Assembly: GCF_013283645.1 (NCBI RefSeq)
Contig: NZ_JABEKV010000001.1
Span: 186,001-250,000 of the forward strand
Source of the DNA: Sinorhizobium psoraleae
GTDB lineage: Bacteria; Pseudomonadota; Alphaproteobacteria; Rhizobiales; Rhizobiaceae
DNA length: 64,000 nucleotides
Reading direction: 5' to 3'
Shown here: piece by piece, positions 46,683 to 55,720 of the stretch
How positions within the stretch are numbered: position 1 is the first letter of the stretch
Layout: each line of letters starts with the position of its first letter
Translations under genes and position numbers: made by a program
Notes under the pieces: model-generated
Databases searched by the model: none
What the model saw: the letters and a program-made list of their open reading frames with translations, nothing else
What the model was told of the DNA's origin: nothing

Positions 46683-48470
46683 TCAGGCAGCGACGCCGGC
46701 GATTGCTTCGGCGAAATCCTTCGCCTCGAAGGGCTCGAGATCGTCGACGCCTTCGCCGACACCGATGAAATAGACCGGTAACTTGTGTTTTGCGGAAATC
46801 GCGACGAGGATGCCGCCGCGCGCGGTGCCGTCGAGCTTGGTCATGATGAGACCGCTGACGCCTGCGACGTTGCGGAAGATCTCCACCTGCTGGAGGGCAT
46901 TCTGGCCGGTCGTCGCGTCGAGTGTCTGCAGGACCGTATGCGGCGCGTCGGGATCGAGCTTGCCGAGAACGCGGACGATCTTTTCGAGTTCCGCCATCAG
47001 CTCGGTCTTGTTCTGCAGTCGCCCGGCCGTGTCGATGATCAGCACATCCGACTTCTTTTCGCGCGCGAGCTGGAACGCCTCATAGGCAAGCCCGGCGGCG
47101 TCGGCGCCAAGCTTCGACGAGACGATGTCGGATTTCGTCCGTTCGGCCCAGATCTTCAATTGCTCGATGGCTGCGGCGCGGAACGTGTCGCCGGCCGCAA
47201 GCATCACCTTCAGGCCCGCGCCGGAGAGCTTTGCTGCGAGCTTGCCGATTGTCGTGGTCTTCCCGGTGCCGTTGACGCCGACGACGAGAATCACGTGCGG
47301 CTTGTGGCTGAGATCGAGCTCGAGCGGTTTGGCGACCGGCGCCAGCACCTTGGTGATCTCGCCGGCCATGATGCGCGACACGTCCTCGCCGGAGACGTCC
47401 TTGCCGTAGCGCTCGGAGGCGAGCGTGTCGGTAATGCGCATCGCCGTCTCGACGCCGAGGTCGGCCTGGATCAGCAGGTCCTCGAGATCCTGCAGCGTCG
47501 CCTCGTCGAGCTTCCTCTTGGTGAAGAGGCTGGCGATCTGGCCGGTCAGCTGCGACGAGGTGCGCGCAAGGCCGCGGCGCAGGCGCTGGTACCAGTTAAG
47601 CTTCGGCTGGAGCGCGGGTGCTCCTTCCTTCGGACGCTGGTCGAAGATTGCGAAGCCTTTCGGCAGAGCCGGTGCGGCTGAGAGCATCGGTTCGGCTGCC
47701 TCACCCCTCTCTGCCCTGCCGGGCATCTCCCCCAGAAGGGGGGAGATTGGAGGCGCGGCGCGCTCTTCGCCAACCGTGGCGTTTTCGTCGACTGTGGCGC
47801 CTTCGCGTGTGGAGTCTTCTTTGGTTAGGCCGGGCAATGCGCCGACGTCATCTGTGATGTCGGTCTCTCGTGCGGTTAATTCGGGCGAGGTGGCAAGATC
47901 GTCTGTGCCGGCCTTTGTCTCCCCGATGGCAGTTCGGTCGTCCTCGGCGGTTGCCCCGGCCACCTTCCGCTCTCCCCCCTTGTGGGGGAGATGTCCCGAA
48001 GGGACAGAGGGGGGTATCGCCGCCATGTCGGTAGCGAGGTCGGTTTCGCTATCAGACACTTCGGCGTGGCCGGAATCGGAGCCACCTCCCTCTGCCCTGC
48101 CGGGCATCTCCCCCACAGGGGGGGAGATCGGAGGAGGCGCGCTCTCGCCTTCTATCGCAACGCTCTCGTCGGCAGCGGTCTCGGTGTTTGACTCGACGTT
48201 TTCGCTACGGGCATCGACCTCATCCGCGGCGCTCTCGGCCGAGGGCGTAATCTCCGCTGCGCCGGCTTCGGCGTCCTCGATCGCGCCACGGTCGTCCGCT
48301 GCGGCAGACTCGACCGCCCGCGGCTCATCGGGAAGATCTTCTGAGGGGACAGAGGGGGGTGTCACCGCCTCAGCGATAGCCGCCTCCGGCGCCTCCTGCG
48401 GCGGGGCAGGTTTCTCCTCGACGGCGCCCTTGCCGAAGGAGAAGATCTTCTTGATGAAACCGATTGCCAT
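46683..48470 (-). CDS. ftsY: Signal recognition particle receptor FtsY
   Basis: A 595-residue SRP receptor GTPase. The NG domain occupies about residues 290-595: G1 GVNGTGKTT, DTAGRLQNKTELM (G3), TKLDGTARGG (G4) and the C-terminal GVGEGVDDLEPFEAKDFAEAI. It docks ribosome-Ffh complexes at the Sec translocon. The first 15 residues (MAIGFIKKIFSFGKG) are an amphipathic lipid-binding helix. Residues 20-280 are a long acidic, repetitive A-domain with two diverged copies of a ~90-100-residue unit (about 37-127 and 152-255), each starting PPSVPS and ending PPISP..GEMPGRAE. These ends are translated palindromic DNA repeats. Confidence 0.95.
   Translation of the reverse strand: MAIGFIKKIFSFGKGAVEEKPAPPQEAPEAAIAEAVTPPSVPSEDLPDEPRAVESAAADDRGAIEDAEAGAAEITPSAESAADEVDARSENVESNTETAADESVAIEGESAPPPISPPVGEMPGRAEGGGSDSGHAEVSDSETDLATDMAAIPPSVPSGHLPHKGGERKVAGATAEDDRTAIGETKAGTDDLATSPELTARETDITDDVGALPGLTKEDSTREGATVDENATVGEERAAPPISPLLGEMPGRAERGEAAEPMLSAAPALPKGFAIFDQRPKEGAPALQPKLNWYQRLRRGLARTSSQLTGQIASLFTKRKLDEATLQDLEDLLIQADLGVETAMRITDTLASERYGKDVSGEDVSRIMAGEITKVLAPVAKPLELDLSHKPHVILVVGVNGTGKTTTIGKLAAKLSGAGLKVMLAAGDTFRAAAIEQLKIWAERTKSDIVSSKLGADAAGLAYEAFQLAREKKSDVLIIDTAGRLQNKTELMAELEKIVRVLGKLDPDAPHTVLQTLDATTGQNALQQVEIFRNVAGVSGLIMTKLDGTARGGILVAISAKHKLPVYFIGVGEGVDDLEPFEAKDFAEAIAGVAA
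47703..47752. repeat. Palindromic repeat inside ftsY (unit A)
   Basis: ACCCCTCTCTGCCCTGCCGG, GCATCTCCCCCAGAAGGGGG, GAGATTGGAG. It holds GCCCTGCCGGGC and CTCCCCC/GGGGGGAG hairpins. In the FtsY frame it encodes PPISPLLGEMPGRAERG (about residues 240-256). Confidence 0.85.
47968..48016. repeat. Palindromic repeat inside ftsY (unit B, opposite orientation)
   Basis: CGCTCTCCCCCCTTGTGGGG, GAGATGTCCCGAAGGGACAG, AGGGGGG. Relative to unit A the element is inverted; in the FtsY frame it reads IPPSVPSGHLPHKGGER (about residues 152-168). Confidence 0.85.
48085..48135. repeat. Palindromic repeat inside ftsY (unit C)
   Basis: CCTCCCTCTGCCCTGCCGGG, CATCTCCCCCACAGGGGGGG, AGATCGGAGG. Same orientation as unit A; encodes PPISPPVGEMPGRAEGG (about residues 113-129). 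Confidence 0.85.
48325..48362. repeat. Decayed palindromic repeat inside ftsY (unit D)
   Basis: CGGGAAGATCTTCTGAGGGG then ACAGAGGGGGG. It resembles unit B with its hairpin partly lost; encodes TPPSVPSEDLP (about residues 37-47). Confidence 0.65.
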
Positions 48471-48485
48471 GGGAATATCCGCGTG

Positions 48486-49760
48486 TCAGGCCGCAGCCAG
48501 CTGTTTTCGCTGCATCGTCAGGTGCTTGCCATTGTGCCCGGTGATCGTGACGTTAATGAGCGACCGCGGCTCGAGGCCGGCTGCATCGACGAGCGTGAAG
48601 TTTTCCGTGTGCGCGAGCCCGTTCATCTCGACCAGGATCGACTGCTCGCTGCCAACCATTCGGTCAAGGTGCGCAGCGTGAAGCTCGGTGCCCTTCGCGC
48701 GGAGACGGGCGGCGCGTTCCTTGACGAGCGCCCGATCGAGCTGCGGCATGCGTGCGGCCGGCGTGCCGGGACGGGCGCTGTAAGGAAAAACATGCAGGTG
48801 GGCTATGCCGCAGTCCTCCGCGAGGCGCGCGGCATTCTCGAACATCGCTTCTGTTTCGGTCGGAAAGCCGGCGATCATGTCGGCGCCGAAGCTGATCTCG
48901 GGTCTTAGGCGCCGCACCTGGTCGCAGAAGGCGCGGGCATCGGCGCTCGAATGCCGCCGCTTCATGCGCTTCAGAATGAGGTCATCGCCGTGCTGGAGCG
49001 AAAGATGCAGATGCGGCATGAAGCGCGGCTCGTCAGCGATCAGGTCGAGGAGATGCCGATCCGCCTCGATGCTGTCGATCGAGGAGAGCCGCAGGCGCAG
49101 AATTTCCGGCACCTGTTTCAACAGCGTCTTGGCGAGCAGCCCGAGCGTCGGCGTTCCCGGAAGGTCGGCGCCATAGCTCGTCGCGTCGACGCCGGTCAGC
49201 ACGATTTCGCGGTAGCCGCTTTCGACGAGCCGGCGCGCCTGTTCGACGACGGCGCCCATCGGCACGGAGCGGGAATTGCCGCGGCCATAGGGGATGATGC
49301 AGAAGGTGCAGCGGTGGTCGCAGCCGTTCTGCACCTGGATGAAGGCGCGCACGTGCCCGTCGATGTGTTTGATCATCTGCGGCGCGGTGGCGCGCACGCT
49401 CATGATGTCGTTGACGCGGAGTTTTTCCTCTGCCGAAACGCCGAAATCCGGCAGCGAGCGGTACGAGGCGCTCTTCAGCTTCTCCTCGTTGCCGAGCACT
49501 GCGTCCACCTCGGCCATTTCGGCAAAGGTTTCCTTCTCCGTCTGGGCGGCGCAGCCGGTAACGATGATGCGGGCGTGCGGGTTGTCGCGCCGTGCGCGGC
49601 GGATCGCCTGGCGTGCCTGGCGCACGGCCTCGCCGGTCACCGCGCAGGTGTTGACGAGAATGGCGTTGTTCAGCCCCGCCTTCTCGGCCTCGGCCCGCAT
49701 CACTTCCGATTCATAGGTGTTGAGGCGGCAGCCGAAGGTTATGACCTCGACGCCGCTCAA
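48486..49760 (-). CDS. mtaB: tRNA t6A37 methylthiotransferase MtaB
   Basis: A 424-residue radical SAM methylthiotransferase that converts t6A37 to ms2t6A37 in tRNA. The N-terminal UPF0004 domain has three Cys ([31 protein letters not shown]) for the auxiliary cluster; the radical SAM motif is [15 protein letters not shown]; the TRAM domain is at the C-terminus. The start is a TTG overlapping the dapF stop (TTGA), giving [14 protein letters not shown], since no ATG in the frame precedes the conserved N-terminus. It is translationally coupled to dapF, and ftsY lies 15 bp downstream. Confidence 0.93.
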   Translation of the reverse strand: MSGVEVITFGCRLNTYESEVMRAEAEKAGLNNAILVNTCAVTGEAVRQARQAIRRARRDNPHARIIVTGCAAQTEKETFAEMAEVDAVLGNEEKLKSASYRSLPDFGVSAEEKLRVNDIMSVRATAPQMIKHIDGHVRAFIQVQNGCDHRCTFCIIPYGRGNSRSVPMGAVVEQARRLVESGYREIVLTGVDATSYGADLPGTPTLGLLAKTLLKQVPEILRLRLSSIDSIEADRHLLDLIADEPRFMPHLHLSLQHGDDLILKRMKRRHSSADARAFCDQVRRLRPEISFGADMIAGFPTETEAMFENAARLAEDCGIAHLHVFPYSARPGTPAARMPQLDRALVKERAARLRAKGTELHAAHLDRMVGSEQSILVEMNGLAHTENFTLVDAAGLEPRSLINVTITGHNGKHLTMQRKQLAAA

Positions 49761-50662
49761 AGCGCCCGCGCTCCGCTGTCGCCAGCCGCTGCGCCGTCGC
49801 GCTGAAAGGCGCCCGTCACGGGATCGACGGTACCCGACCATTCCCACTGGGCCGGTCCGGTCATGATGACGTGGTCGTCGCGCTCGCGCCATTCGATGAG
49901 GAGCGGGCCGCCCGGAACGTTCACCGTCACTGTCCGCTCCGTCCGGCCCGTCCGGGCACCGCTGACGGCGGCGGCGCAAGCCGCCGAGCCGCAGGCAAGC
50001 GTCAGCCCTGCGCCGCGCTCCCAGGTCCTCAGATCCATTTCCTGAGGCGAACGGACGCGGGCGATCGAGATGTTGGCGCGTTCCGGGAACATCGGATGAT
50101 TTTCGAGCAGCGGCCCGAAGCGATCGAGTTCATAGGACCAGACGTCGTTCTCGACCCAGAAGATCGCATGCGGGTTGCCCATCGAGGCAACGGAAGGCGA
50201 ATGCAGCACCGGATCGTCGATCGGCCCGATCTGCAGTTCGATCCGGCGGGTGTCGTGGAATTCCTCCGAGAGCGGGATTTCGTTCCAGCCGAAACGTGGG
50301 CTTCCCATGTCGACCGAGATCGTGCCGTCGTCATGCTCCTTCGCTTCGAGCAGGCCGGCGACCGTATGGAAGAGGAAGGCCTTCTTGCCGGTTTCGGCCG
50401 CGAGCGCCTGGACGACGCAACGGGTGCCGTTGCCGCAAGCCTGCGCCATCGATCCGTCGGAATTGATGATCTCGATCCAGGCATCGGTACCGGCGGCCTT
50501 CGGATCGTGGATCGCCATGATCTGATCGAATTCCGTGGCCGGATCGGCATTGAGCGCAATGGCGGCTTCAGGCGTCACGCGATCCTTCCGGCCGCGCATG
50601 TCAACGACCAGGATCTTGTTTCCAAGCCCGTTCATCCTGGCAAATTGTACGCTGTCGGCCAT
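49757..50662 (-). CDS. dapF: Diaminopimelate epimerase
   Basis: A 301-residue enzyme interconverting LL- and meso-diaminopimelate for lysine and peptidoglycan synthesis. The two catalytic cysteines are visible in [10 protein letters not shown] and [13 protein letters not shown]; the substrate-binding N-terminus reads [18 protein letters not shown]. The start [12 protein letters not shown] at 50662 fits; an ATG five codons earlier is also open. It heads a dapF-mtaB-ftsY cluster. Confidence 0.96.
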   Translation of the reverse strand: MADSVQFARMNGLGNKILVVDMRGRKDRVTPEAAIALNADPATEFDQIMAIHDPKAAGTDAWIEIINSDGSMAQACGNGTRCVVQALAAETGKKAFLFHTVAGLLEAKEHDDGTISVDMGSPRFGWNEIPLSEEFHDTRRIELQIGPIDDPVLHSPSVASMGNPHAIFWVENDVWSYELDRFGPLLENHPMFPERANISIARVRSPQEMDLRTWERGAGLTLACGSAACAAAVSGARTGRTERTVTVNVPGGPLLIEWRERDDHVIMTGPAQWEWSGTVDPVTGAFQRDGAAAGDSGARAL

Positions 50663-50755
50663 GTCGCGATTGTCCAACTGGCCTCCAATTCCGGGGAGGC
50701 GTCCTTCATTTGCGCTGTATATGGCGGAAAAGCCCGGAAATTACCAGTGCCCGCT

Positions 50756-51772
50756 TTATTCGGCGCTCCTTGCGGAGGCGGGAACGTCGAAGACCTCGCC
50801 GGGACGCAATGCCCTGAACCGCGTTCGTTCTATGCCGCCTTTTTCGAGCGCCGCCTCAAGGGCTTTCAGCGGCTCCTCGATCCCCTCGTTGGTCAGCCGG
50901 AACGTGCCCCAGTGGTGCCCGGCGACGTGCTCGGCGCCGCAGGCGATCATGCCCATGACCGCCTCCTCCGGGTTCTGGTGCTGGGATGCCATGAACCAGC
51001 GCGGCTCGTAGGAGCCGAACGGCAGATTGGCGAGGCGGAATGGACCGTGCTTGGCGCGGGCGGCACGATAGTTGATGCCATCGTGAAAGCCGGTGTCGCC
51101 GACATGATAGATCTTGCCGGCCGTCGTCTCGATCACGAAGGCGGCCCATAGCGCCATGCGCCGGTCGCCGGAGCGGCGGGCCGACCAGTGGTGGCAGGGC
51201 TCGGCGTGGATGATGATCCCGTCTTCCACCTCGACCCGGTCGCCCCAATCGACAACGGACATTTCCGCGTTCGGGACCGAACGCCGGATGATCGTGTCGT
51301 TGCCGAGCGGTGTCACGATGCGCGGCGCGTGTTCCGCGTTCAATGCGGTGAGCGTGGCGAGGTCGAGGTGGTCGTAGTGATTGTGCGTGACGAGCACGAT
51401 ATCGATCGGCGGCAGGTCGTCCATGAGAATGCCGGGCGCGTTGCGCCGGTGCGGACCGGCAAAGGTGAGGGGGCTTGCGCGATGCGACCAGACCGGGTCG
51501 GTCAGGATGTTCAACCCGCCGACCTGGATCAAGAGCGTCGCGTGCCCGACCATGGTTACCCTTAGACCGTCGCCGTCGACATTGAGGTCGGGTCTCGCCT
51601 GACGGAACGGACTGACATAGTGGCTCGGCCATCTTGTCCGGCGGCCGCCGAGCTGCCAGCGCAGCAGATCGCCGAAGCCACGCGGCGCGGTGCCGCCGGG
51701 ATTGAAGAAGCGAACGCCGTCGAAATGATCCGAAACGGGACCGCTGTAATAGGGATTGCCACCTTTCTTCAT
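50756..51772 (-). CDS. MBL-fold metallo-hydrolase (NAPE-PLD/UlaG-like)
   Basis: A 338-residue hydrolase of the metallo-beta-lactamase superfamily. Metal ligands are in VTHNHYDHLD (HxHxDH), then EPCHHWSAR and YHVGDTGFHDG; VGHATLLIQVGGLNILTDPVWSHRASP is the typical beginning of the NAPE-phospholipase D-like branch. The substrate may be a phosphodiester lipid, but is not certain. The start at 51772 is tentative; the frame is open to 51796. Confidence 0.88.
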   Translation of the reverse strand: MKKGGNPYYSGPVSDHFDGVRFFNPGGTAPRGFGDLLRWQLGGRRTRWPSHYVSPFRQARPDLNVDGDGLRVTMVGHATLLIQVGGLNILTDPVWSHRASPLTFAGPHRRNAPGILMDDLPPIDIVLVTHNHYDHLDLATLTALNAEHAPRIVTPLGNDTIIRRSVPNAEMSVVDWGDRVEVEDGIIIHAEPCHHWSARRSGDRRMALWAAFVIETTAGKIYHVGDTGFHDGINYRAARAKHGPFRLANLPFGSYEPRWFMASQHQNPEEAVMGMIACGAEHVAGHHWGTFRLTNEGIEEPLKALEAALEKGGIERTRFRALRPGEVFDVPASARSAE

Positions 51773-51894
51773 TGCCGTCCTCGGCTGCCGTTGCAATGGA
51801 ACAAGATAGGCGCGCCGGGCGCCTCATCACAGGGTCGAGGCACGGGCCCTTAACAAATTCTTGAAGATGACAACTCGATTGCTATTATGCGCCG

Positions 51895-52368
51895 ATGCTT
51901 GTTCGCTTCGATAAACAGGAACGCCTTTACAAGGCTATCAGACTTCTTCGCCCCATCCATCTCAACGTCAACAGGACGGTGGAGAGAATGCTTGAGGGGG
52001 CAGGAATTACGGTCGCCGAGCGTGCTGTGCTGGAATTGCTCTGCGGCGAGCCGCTGACGGTGCCGGAAGCAGCAAGGCGGCTATCGATGAAGAGGCAGTT
52101 CGTCCAGCGCATGGCCGCCAGCCTCCTGGCGAAAGCCCTGATCGAGAAAAAGCCCAATCCAGAGCATCGCAGAGCCTATTTCTGCGCTCCAACCCCCGCC
52201 GGCCGCGAGTTGTTCAACGCGATCCACCAGCGTGAACTCGAACTGCTGCATGCCGCTCTCGGCGACATCAACCAGACGGAGGTGGTGGTGGCTCTCCGGG
52301 TGATGACTCGCGTCGATGCGGCGTTCGAGGAACTGGCACGCCAATGGGGTGCGGAGGAACGCGGATGA
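51895..52368 (+). CDS. MarR family transcriptional regulator
   Basis: A 157-residue winged-helix regulator: ITVAERAVLELLCGEPLTVPEAARRLSMKRQFVQRMAASLLAKALIEKKPNPEHRRAYFCAPT covers the DNA-binding domain with the wing. Its last codons overlap the start of a membrane-anchored isochorismatase gene by 4 bp, so it probably controls it. It is divergent from the MBL hydrolase gene; the 120-bp gap would contain the operator. Confidence 0.9.
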   Translation: MLVRFDKQERLYKAIRLLRPIHLNVNRTVERMLEGAGITVAERAVLELLCGEPLTVPEAARRLSMKRQFVQRMAASLLAKALIEKKPNPEHRRAYFCAPTPAGRELFNAIHQRELELLHAALGDINQTEVVVALRVMTRVDAAFEELARQWGAEERG

Positions 52369-53012
52369 TACCGGTTCTCACGGTGGTCGGGGCGATCGTC
52401 TTTGCTGTCGCCCTCTTTGCTATCCGCTTGAGGTATGAGTTGTGGAGGGCGAATACGCCGACCACCGGCGAGCGCATCGACATTTCCATGCGGCCGAACC
52501 TGGCGCTGCTCGTCATCGACGTGCAGAAGGATTTCACCTCCGTCGGCGGGAAGTTCGGCTGGGACGAGGCCTATCTGAAGGCGCGCCTTGCCACGATCAG
52601 CACGGCCGTCGTCAAGGCGAGCGAAGCCGAAATACCGGTGATCGCCGTCCGTCATGTCTATCGCGCTCCGCTCATCCGGCTGATGATCTGGCTGTTTGGC
52701 GAGGGACGGGGAATTCCGGGGTCGCAGGGGCTCGGTCTTTCGTTGCCGCTGACGCGGGATTTCGAGGTGGTGAAATCGTTGAGCGACAGCTTCTCGTCGC
52801 CGGAGCTCGAGGGCTACCTCGCCGCCAACAGGGTCGGCACGTTGCTGCTGACAGGACTCGATGGTTGCTATTGCGTCCAGAACACGGCCAACGGTGCGCT
52901 CAACCGCGGCTACCGAGTGGAGATCCTCGAAAACGCCGTATTGAGCCGTGACGAGGGTGAATGGCGCAAGCATTCCGAGGCGCTCGAAGGGCGGGGTGCC
53001 GTCCTCACCTGA
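52365..53012 (+). CDS. Isochorismatase-family cysteine hydrolase with N-terminal membrane helix
   Basis: A 215-residue protein. Residues 1-20 (MIPVLTVVGAIVFAVALFAI) form a membrane helix, followed by a basic stretch, then the hydrolase domain: catalytic Asp in LLVIDVQKDF, Lys in VVKSLSDSFSSPELEGYL and Cys in LTGLDGCYCVQNTANGAL. The family contains isochorismatase, nicotinamidase and various amidases; the substrate here is unknown. A membrane anchor is unusual for this family. It is coupled to a MarR gene by ATGA. Confidence 0.87.
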   Translation: MIPVLTVVGAIVFAVALFAIRLRYELWRANTPTTGERIDISMRPNLALLVIDVQKDFTSVGGKFGWDEAYLKARLATISTAVVKASEAEIPVIAVRHVYRAPLIRLMIWLFGEGRGIPGSQGLGLSLPLTRDFEVVKSLSDSFSSPELEGYLAANRVGTLLLTGLDGCYCVQNTANGALNRGYRVEILENAVLSRDEGEWRKHSEALEGRGAVLT

Positions 53013-53270
53013 AGCGGCCTCCAGCGAATTTGCCGCCAATCCTTGACTTTTCGCCCGCTTTCCTGTTTATCGCGGCCAATTCCTTCGCAAGTGAAGACTT
53101 CGAAGCCGCCGACCGGGCCCCGCAAAGGTATAAAGAGAGCCCGGAGGTCAACATCCGACAGCGCGTTGCGCCCTCGGGTGGTTTTTGGCTTTGCGCCTTG
53201 TTTTCCGGGCGAGGGAACCCACGTTTCCGGCTGAACCATTGGTAAAACCGGAAACCAGAAGGAAGAGAGA

Positions 53271-54848
53271 ATGTTCGAGAGCCTCCAGGACCGTCTTGGT
53301 TCCATATTGAATGGACTGACCGGCCGCGGCGCCCTGTCGGAAGCTGATGTTTCCGCGGCGCTCCGGGAGGTTCGCCGTGCGCTGCTCGAGGCCGACGTCG
53401 CGCTCGATGTCGTGCGGACCTTCACGGAAAAGATTCGTGAGAAGGCGGTCGGCGCCGAAATCCTGAAGTCGATCAAGCCCGGCCAGATGGTCGTCAAGAT
53501 CGTCCATGACGAGCTTGTCGCAATGCTCGGCTCCGAGGGCGTGACGATCGACCTCAACGCGCCCGCTCCGGTCGTCATCATGATGGTCGGCCTGCAGGGC
53601 TCGGGCAAGACGACGACGACCGGCAAGATCGCCAAGCGGCTGACGGCACGGGACAAGAAGAAGGTCCTGATGGCTTCGCTCGATACGCGTCGTCCGGCCG
53701 CGCAGGAGCAGTTGCGCCAGCTTGGCGTCCAGACGGGCGTCGATACGCTGCCGATCATCGCCGGCCAGTCGCCGACCGACATCGCTGCGCGCGCCGTCCA
53801 GGCGGCCAAGCTCGGCGGCCATGACATCGTCATCCTCGATACGGCCGGCCGTACCCATATCGACGAGCCGCTGATGATCGAGATGGCGGAGATCAAGCGG
53901 AAGTCCAATCCGCACGAGATCCTGCTCGTTGCCGATGCGCTGACGGGTCAGGACGCGGTCAATCTCGCACGCAATTTTGACGACCGCGTCGGCATCACCG
54001 GTCTCGTGCTGACCCGCATGGACGGCGACGGCCGCGGCGGTGCCGCGCTGTCGATGCGCGCCGTCACCGGCAAGCCGATCAAGCTCATCGGTGTCGGCGA
54101 GAAGATGGATGAGCTCGAGGAGTTCCATCCCCGCCGCGTCGCCGACCGTATCCTCGGCATGGGCGATATCGTTTCGCTGGTCGAAAAGGCGGCGGAGAAC
54201 ATCGACGCCGAGAAGGCGGCCGCCATGGCCGCCAAGATGGCCAAGGGCAAGTTCGACCTGAACGACCTCGCCGATCAGCTCCGCCAGATGCAGAAGATGG
54301 GCGGCATGGGCGGTATCATGGGGTTGATGCCGGGCATGGCCGGCATGAAGGACAAGATGGCCGCCGCCGGCCTCGACGACAAGCTTTTCAAGCGCCAGCT
54401 TGCCATCATCTCGTCGATGACCAAGGCCGAGCGCGCCAATCCGGATATGCTCAAGCATTCGCGCAAGAAGCGCATCGCCAGCGGCTCCGGCACCGATGCC
54501 GCTGACATCAACAAGCTTCTGAAGATGCACCGCCAGATGGCGGACATGATGAAGATGATGGGTGGCAAGGGCAAAGGCGGCATGATGAAGCAGATGATGG
54601 GCGGCCTTGCCAGCAAGATGGGGCTTGGGGGCCTCGGCGGCGGCATGCCGGATCTCTCGAAGCTCGACCCGAAGCAGCTCGAAGCCCTGCAGAAGCAGGC
54701 GGAAGCTGCCGGCCTCGGAAAGCCTGGCGGCGGTCTGCCTGGCGTCGGTGGTGGCGGATTGCCCGGCCAAGGACTACCAGGCTTGGGCGGCGCAAAGCTT
54801 CCGGGTCTCGGTTTCCCCGGCCTTCCCGGCTTGCCTAAGAAGAAGTGA
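53271..54848 (+). CDS. ffh: Signal recognition particle protein Ffh (SRP54)
   Basis: A 525-residue GTPase that binds signal sequences and SRP RNA. N domain about 1-85; GTPase G1 GLQGSGKTT, DTAGRTHIDEPLM, LTRMDGDGRGG; Met-rich M domain from about 330 (MGGMGGIMGLMPGMAGMKDKM). The last about 45 residues are a Gly-Leu-Pro-rich tail (GGGLPGVGGGGLPGQGLPGL...) ending in KKK. It works with FtsY, whose gene is 5 kb away. The chorismate mutase gene begins 14 bp after its stop. Confidence 0.97.
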   Translation: MFESLQDRLGSILNGLTGRGALSEADVSAALREVRRALLEADVALDVVRTFTEKIREKAVGAEILKSIKPGQMVVKIVHDELVAMLGSEGVTIDLNAPAPVVIMMVGLQGSGKTTTTGKIAKRLTARDKKKVLMASLDTRRPAAQEQLRQLGVQTGVDTLPIIAGQSPTDIAARAVQAAKLGGHDIVILDTAGRTHIDEPLMIEMAEIKRKSNPHEILLVADALTGQDAVNLARNFDDRVGITGLVLTRMDGDGRGGAALSMRAVTGKPIKLIGVGEKMDELEEFHPRRVADRILGMGDIVSLVEKAAENIDAEKAAAMAAKMAKGKFDLNDLADQLRQMQKMGGMGGIMGLMPGMAGMKDKMAAAGLDDKLFKRQLAIISSMTKAERANPDMLKHSRKKRIASGSGTDAADINKLLKMHRQMADMMKMMGGKGKGGMMKQMMGGLASKMGLGGLGGGMPDLSKLDPKQLEALQKQAEAAGLGKPGGGLPGVGGGGLPGQGLPGLGGAKLPGLGFPGLPGLPKKK

Positions 54849-54862
54849 GGATCGCGAGACAA

Positions 54863-55198
54863 ATGGTTGATCCCGAGATCAGAGAGGAATTGGCGGGCTA
54901 CCGGCAGTCGATCGACAATATCGATGCCGCGCTCGTCCACATGCTGGCCGAACGTTTCCGCTGCACCAAGGCGGTCGGCGTTCTCAAGGCCAAGCATCAA
55001 TTGCCGCCGGCGGATCCGGCGCGCGAGGAATACCAGATCGAACGCCTCCGCCGTCTGGCGAAGGATGCCAATCTGGACCCGGATTTCGCCGAGAAGTTCC
55101 TGAACTTCATCATCAAGGAAGTCATCCGGCATCATGAAGCCATCGCCGCCGATCGCTCGCAGCCCGCGAGCAACGCCGGCGCAACCCATTCCGCTTGA
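54863..55198 (+). CDS. Chorismate mutase (AroQ type)
   Basis: A 111-residue all-helical enzyme converting chorismate to prephenate. Typical elements: [57 protein letters not shown]..., with the catalytic Arg/Lys/Glu positions of AroQ enzymes. It is a stand-alone form without prephenate dehydratase. The start [11 protein letters not shown] at 54863 has AGGA upstream. It lies between ffh and rpsP in an apparent operon. Confidence 0.92.
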   Translation: MVDPEIREELAGYRQSIDNIDAALVHMLAERFRCTKAVGVLKAKHQLPPADPAREEYQIERLRRLAKDANLDPDFAEKFLNFIIKEVIRHHEAIAADRSQPASNAGATHSA

Positions 55199-55236
55199 AA
55201 GAAGCGGTCAAAAGAAGCCTGCAAGGAGTAATTGAA

Positions 55237-55611
55237 ATGGCACTGAAAATTCGTCTCGCCCGTGGTGGTTCCAAGAAGCGCCCCTACTACCAGATCGTCG
55301 TCGCCGATGCGCGCAGCCCGCGTGACGGCCGCTTCCTCGAGAAGCTCGGTTCCTGGAACCCGATGCTCGGCAAGGATGACGAAAAGCGCGTCGAGCTCGA
55401 CGCTGAGCGCGTGAACCACTGGATCGCCCAGGGCGCGCAGCCGACCGACCGCGTCCTGCGCTTCCTCGACCAGGCTGGTCTTGCCAAGCGCCCGGCCCGT
55501 AACAACCCGAACAAGGCACAGCCCGGCAAGAAGGCACAGGAGCGTGCCGCCGAAGCCAAGCAGCGTGCCGAAGAAGCAGCCGCAGCCGCTGCCGAAGCAG
55601 CCGCGGAATAA
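55237..55611 (+). CDS. rpsP: 30S ribosomal protein S16
   Basis: A 124-residue protein. The first about 80 residues ([33 protein letters not shown]...) are standard S16. The C-terminal about 40 residues are an extension: basic linker ([22 protein letters not shown]) followed by an Ala/Glu tail ([19 protein letters not shown]), a feature shared with rplS in this window. The start at 55237 has AAGGAG upstream. It is transcribed with ffh upstream and rimM downstream (109-bp gap). Confidence 0.96.
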   Translation: MALKIRLARGGSKKRPYYQIVVADARSPRDGRFLEKLGSWNPMLGKDDEKRVELDAERVNHWIAQGAQPTDRVLRFLDQAGLAKRPARNNPNKAQPGKKAQERAAEAKQRAEEAAAAAAEAAAE

Positions 55612-55720
55612 TATCCGTCAAAACGGTGTGGCAAACGGGTGGCATTTTCATGCCGCCCGTTTTGCTTTATGTGCACACGGAATCCGGACCGCGCCCCGAA
55701 ATCGGAAATGGATGCAGACC

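Noticed and set aside
53013..53270. SRP 4.5S RNA gene upstream of ffh
   Set aside because: I looked for the conserved GGTCAGG...GGAAGCAGCC core and did not find it; GGAGGTCAACATCC is only a partial resemblance.
53148..54770. A 540-codon open frame opposite ffh
   Set aside because: Antisense shadow with low-complexity Arg/His/Leu composition; ffh is intact.
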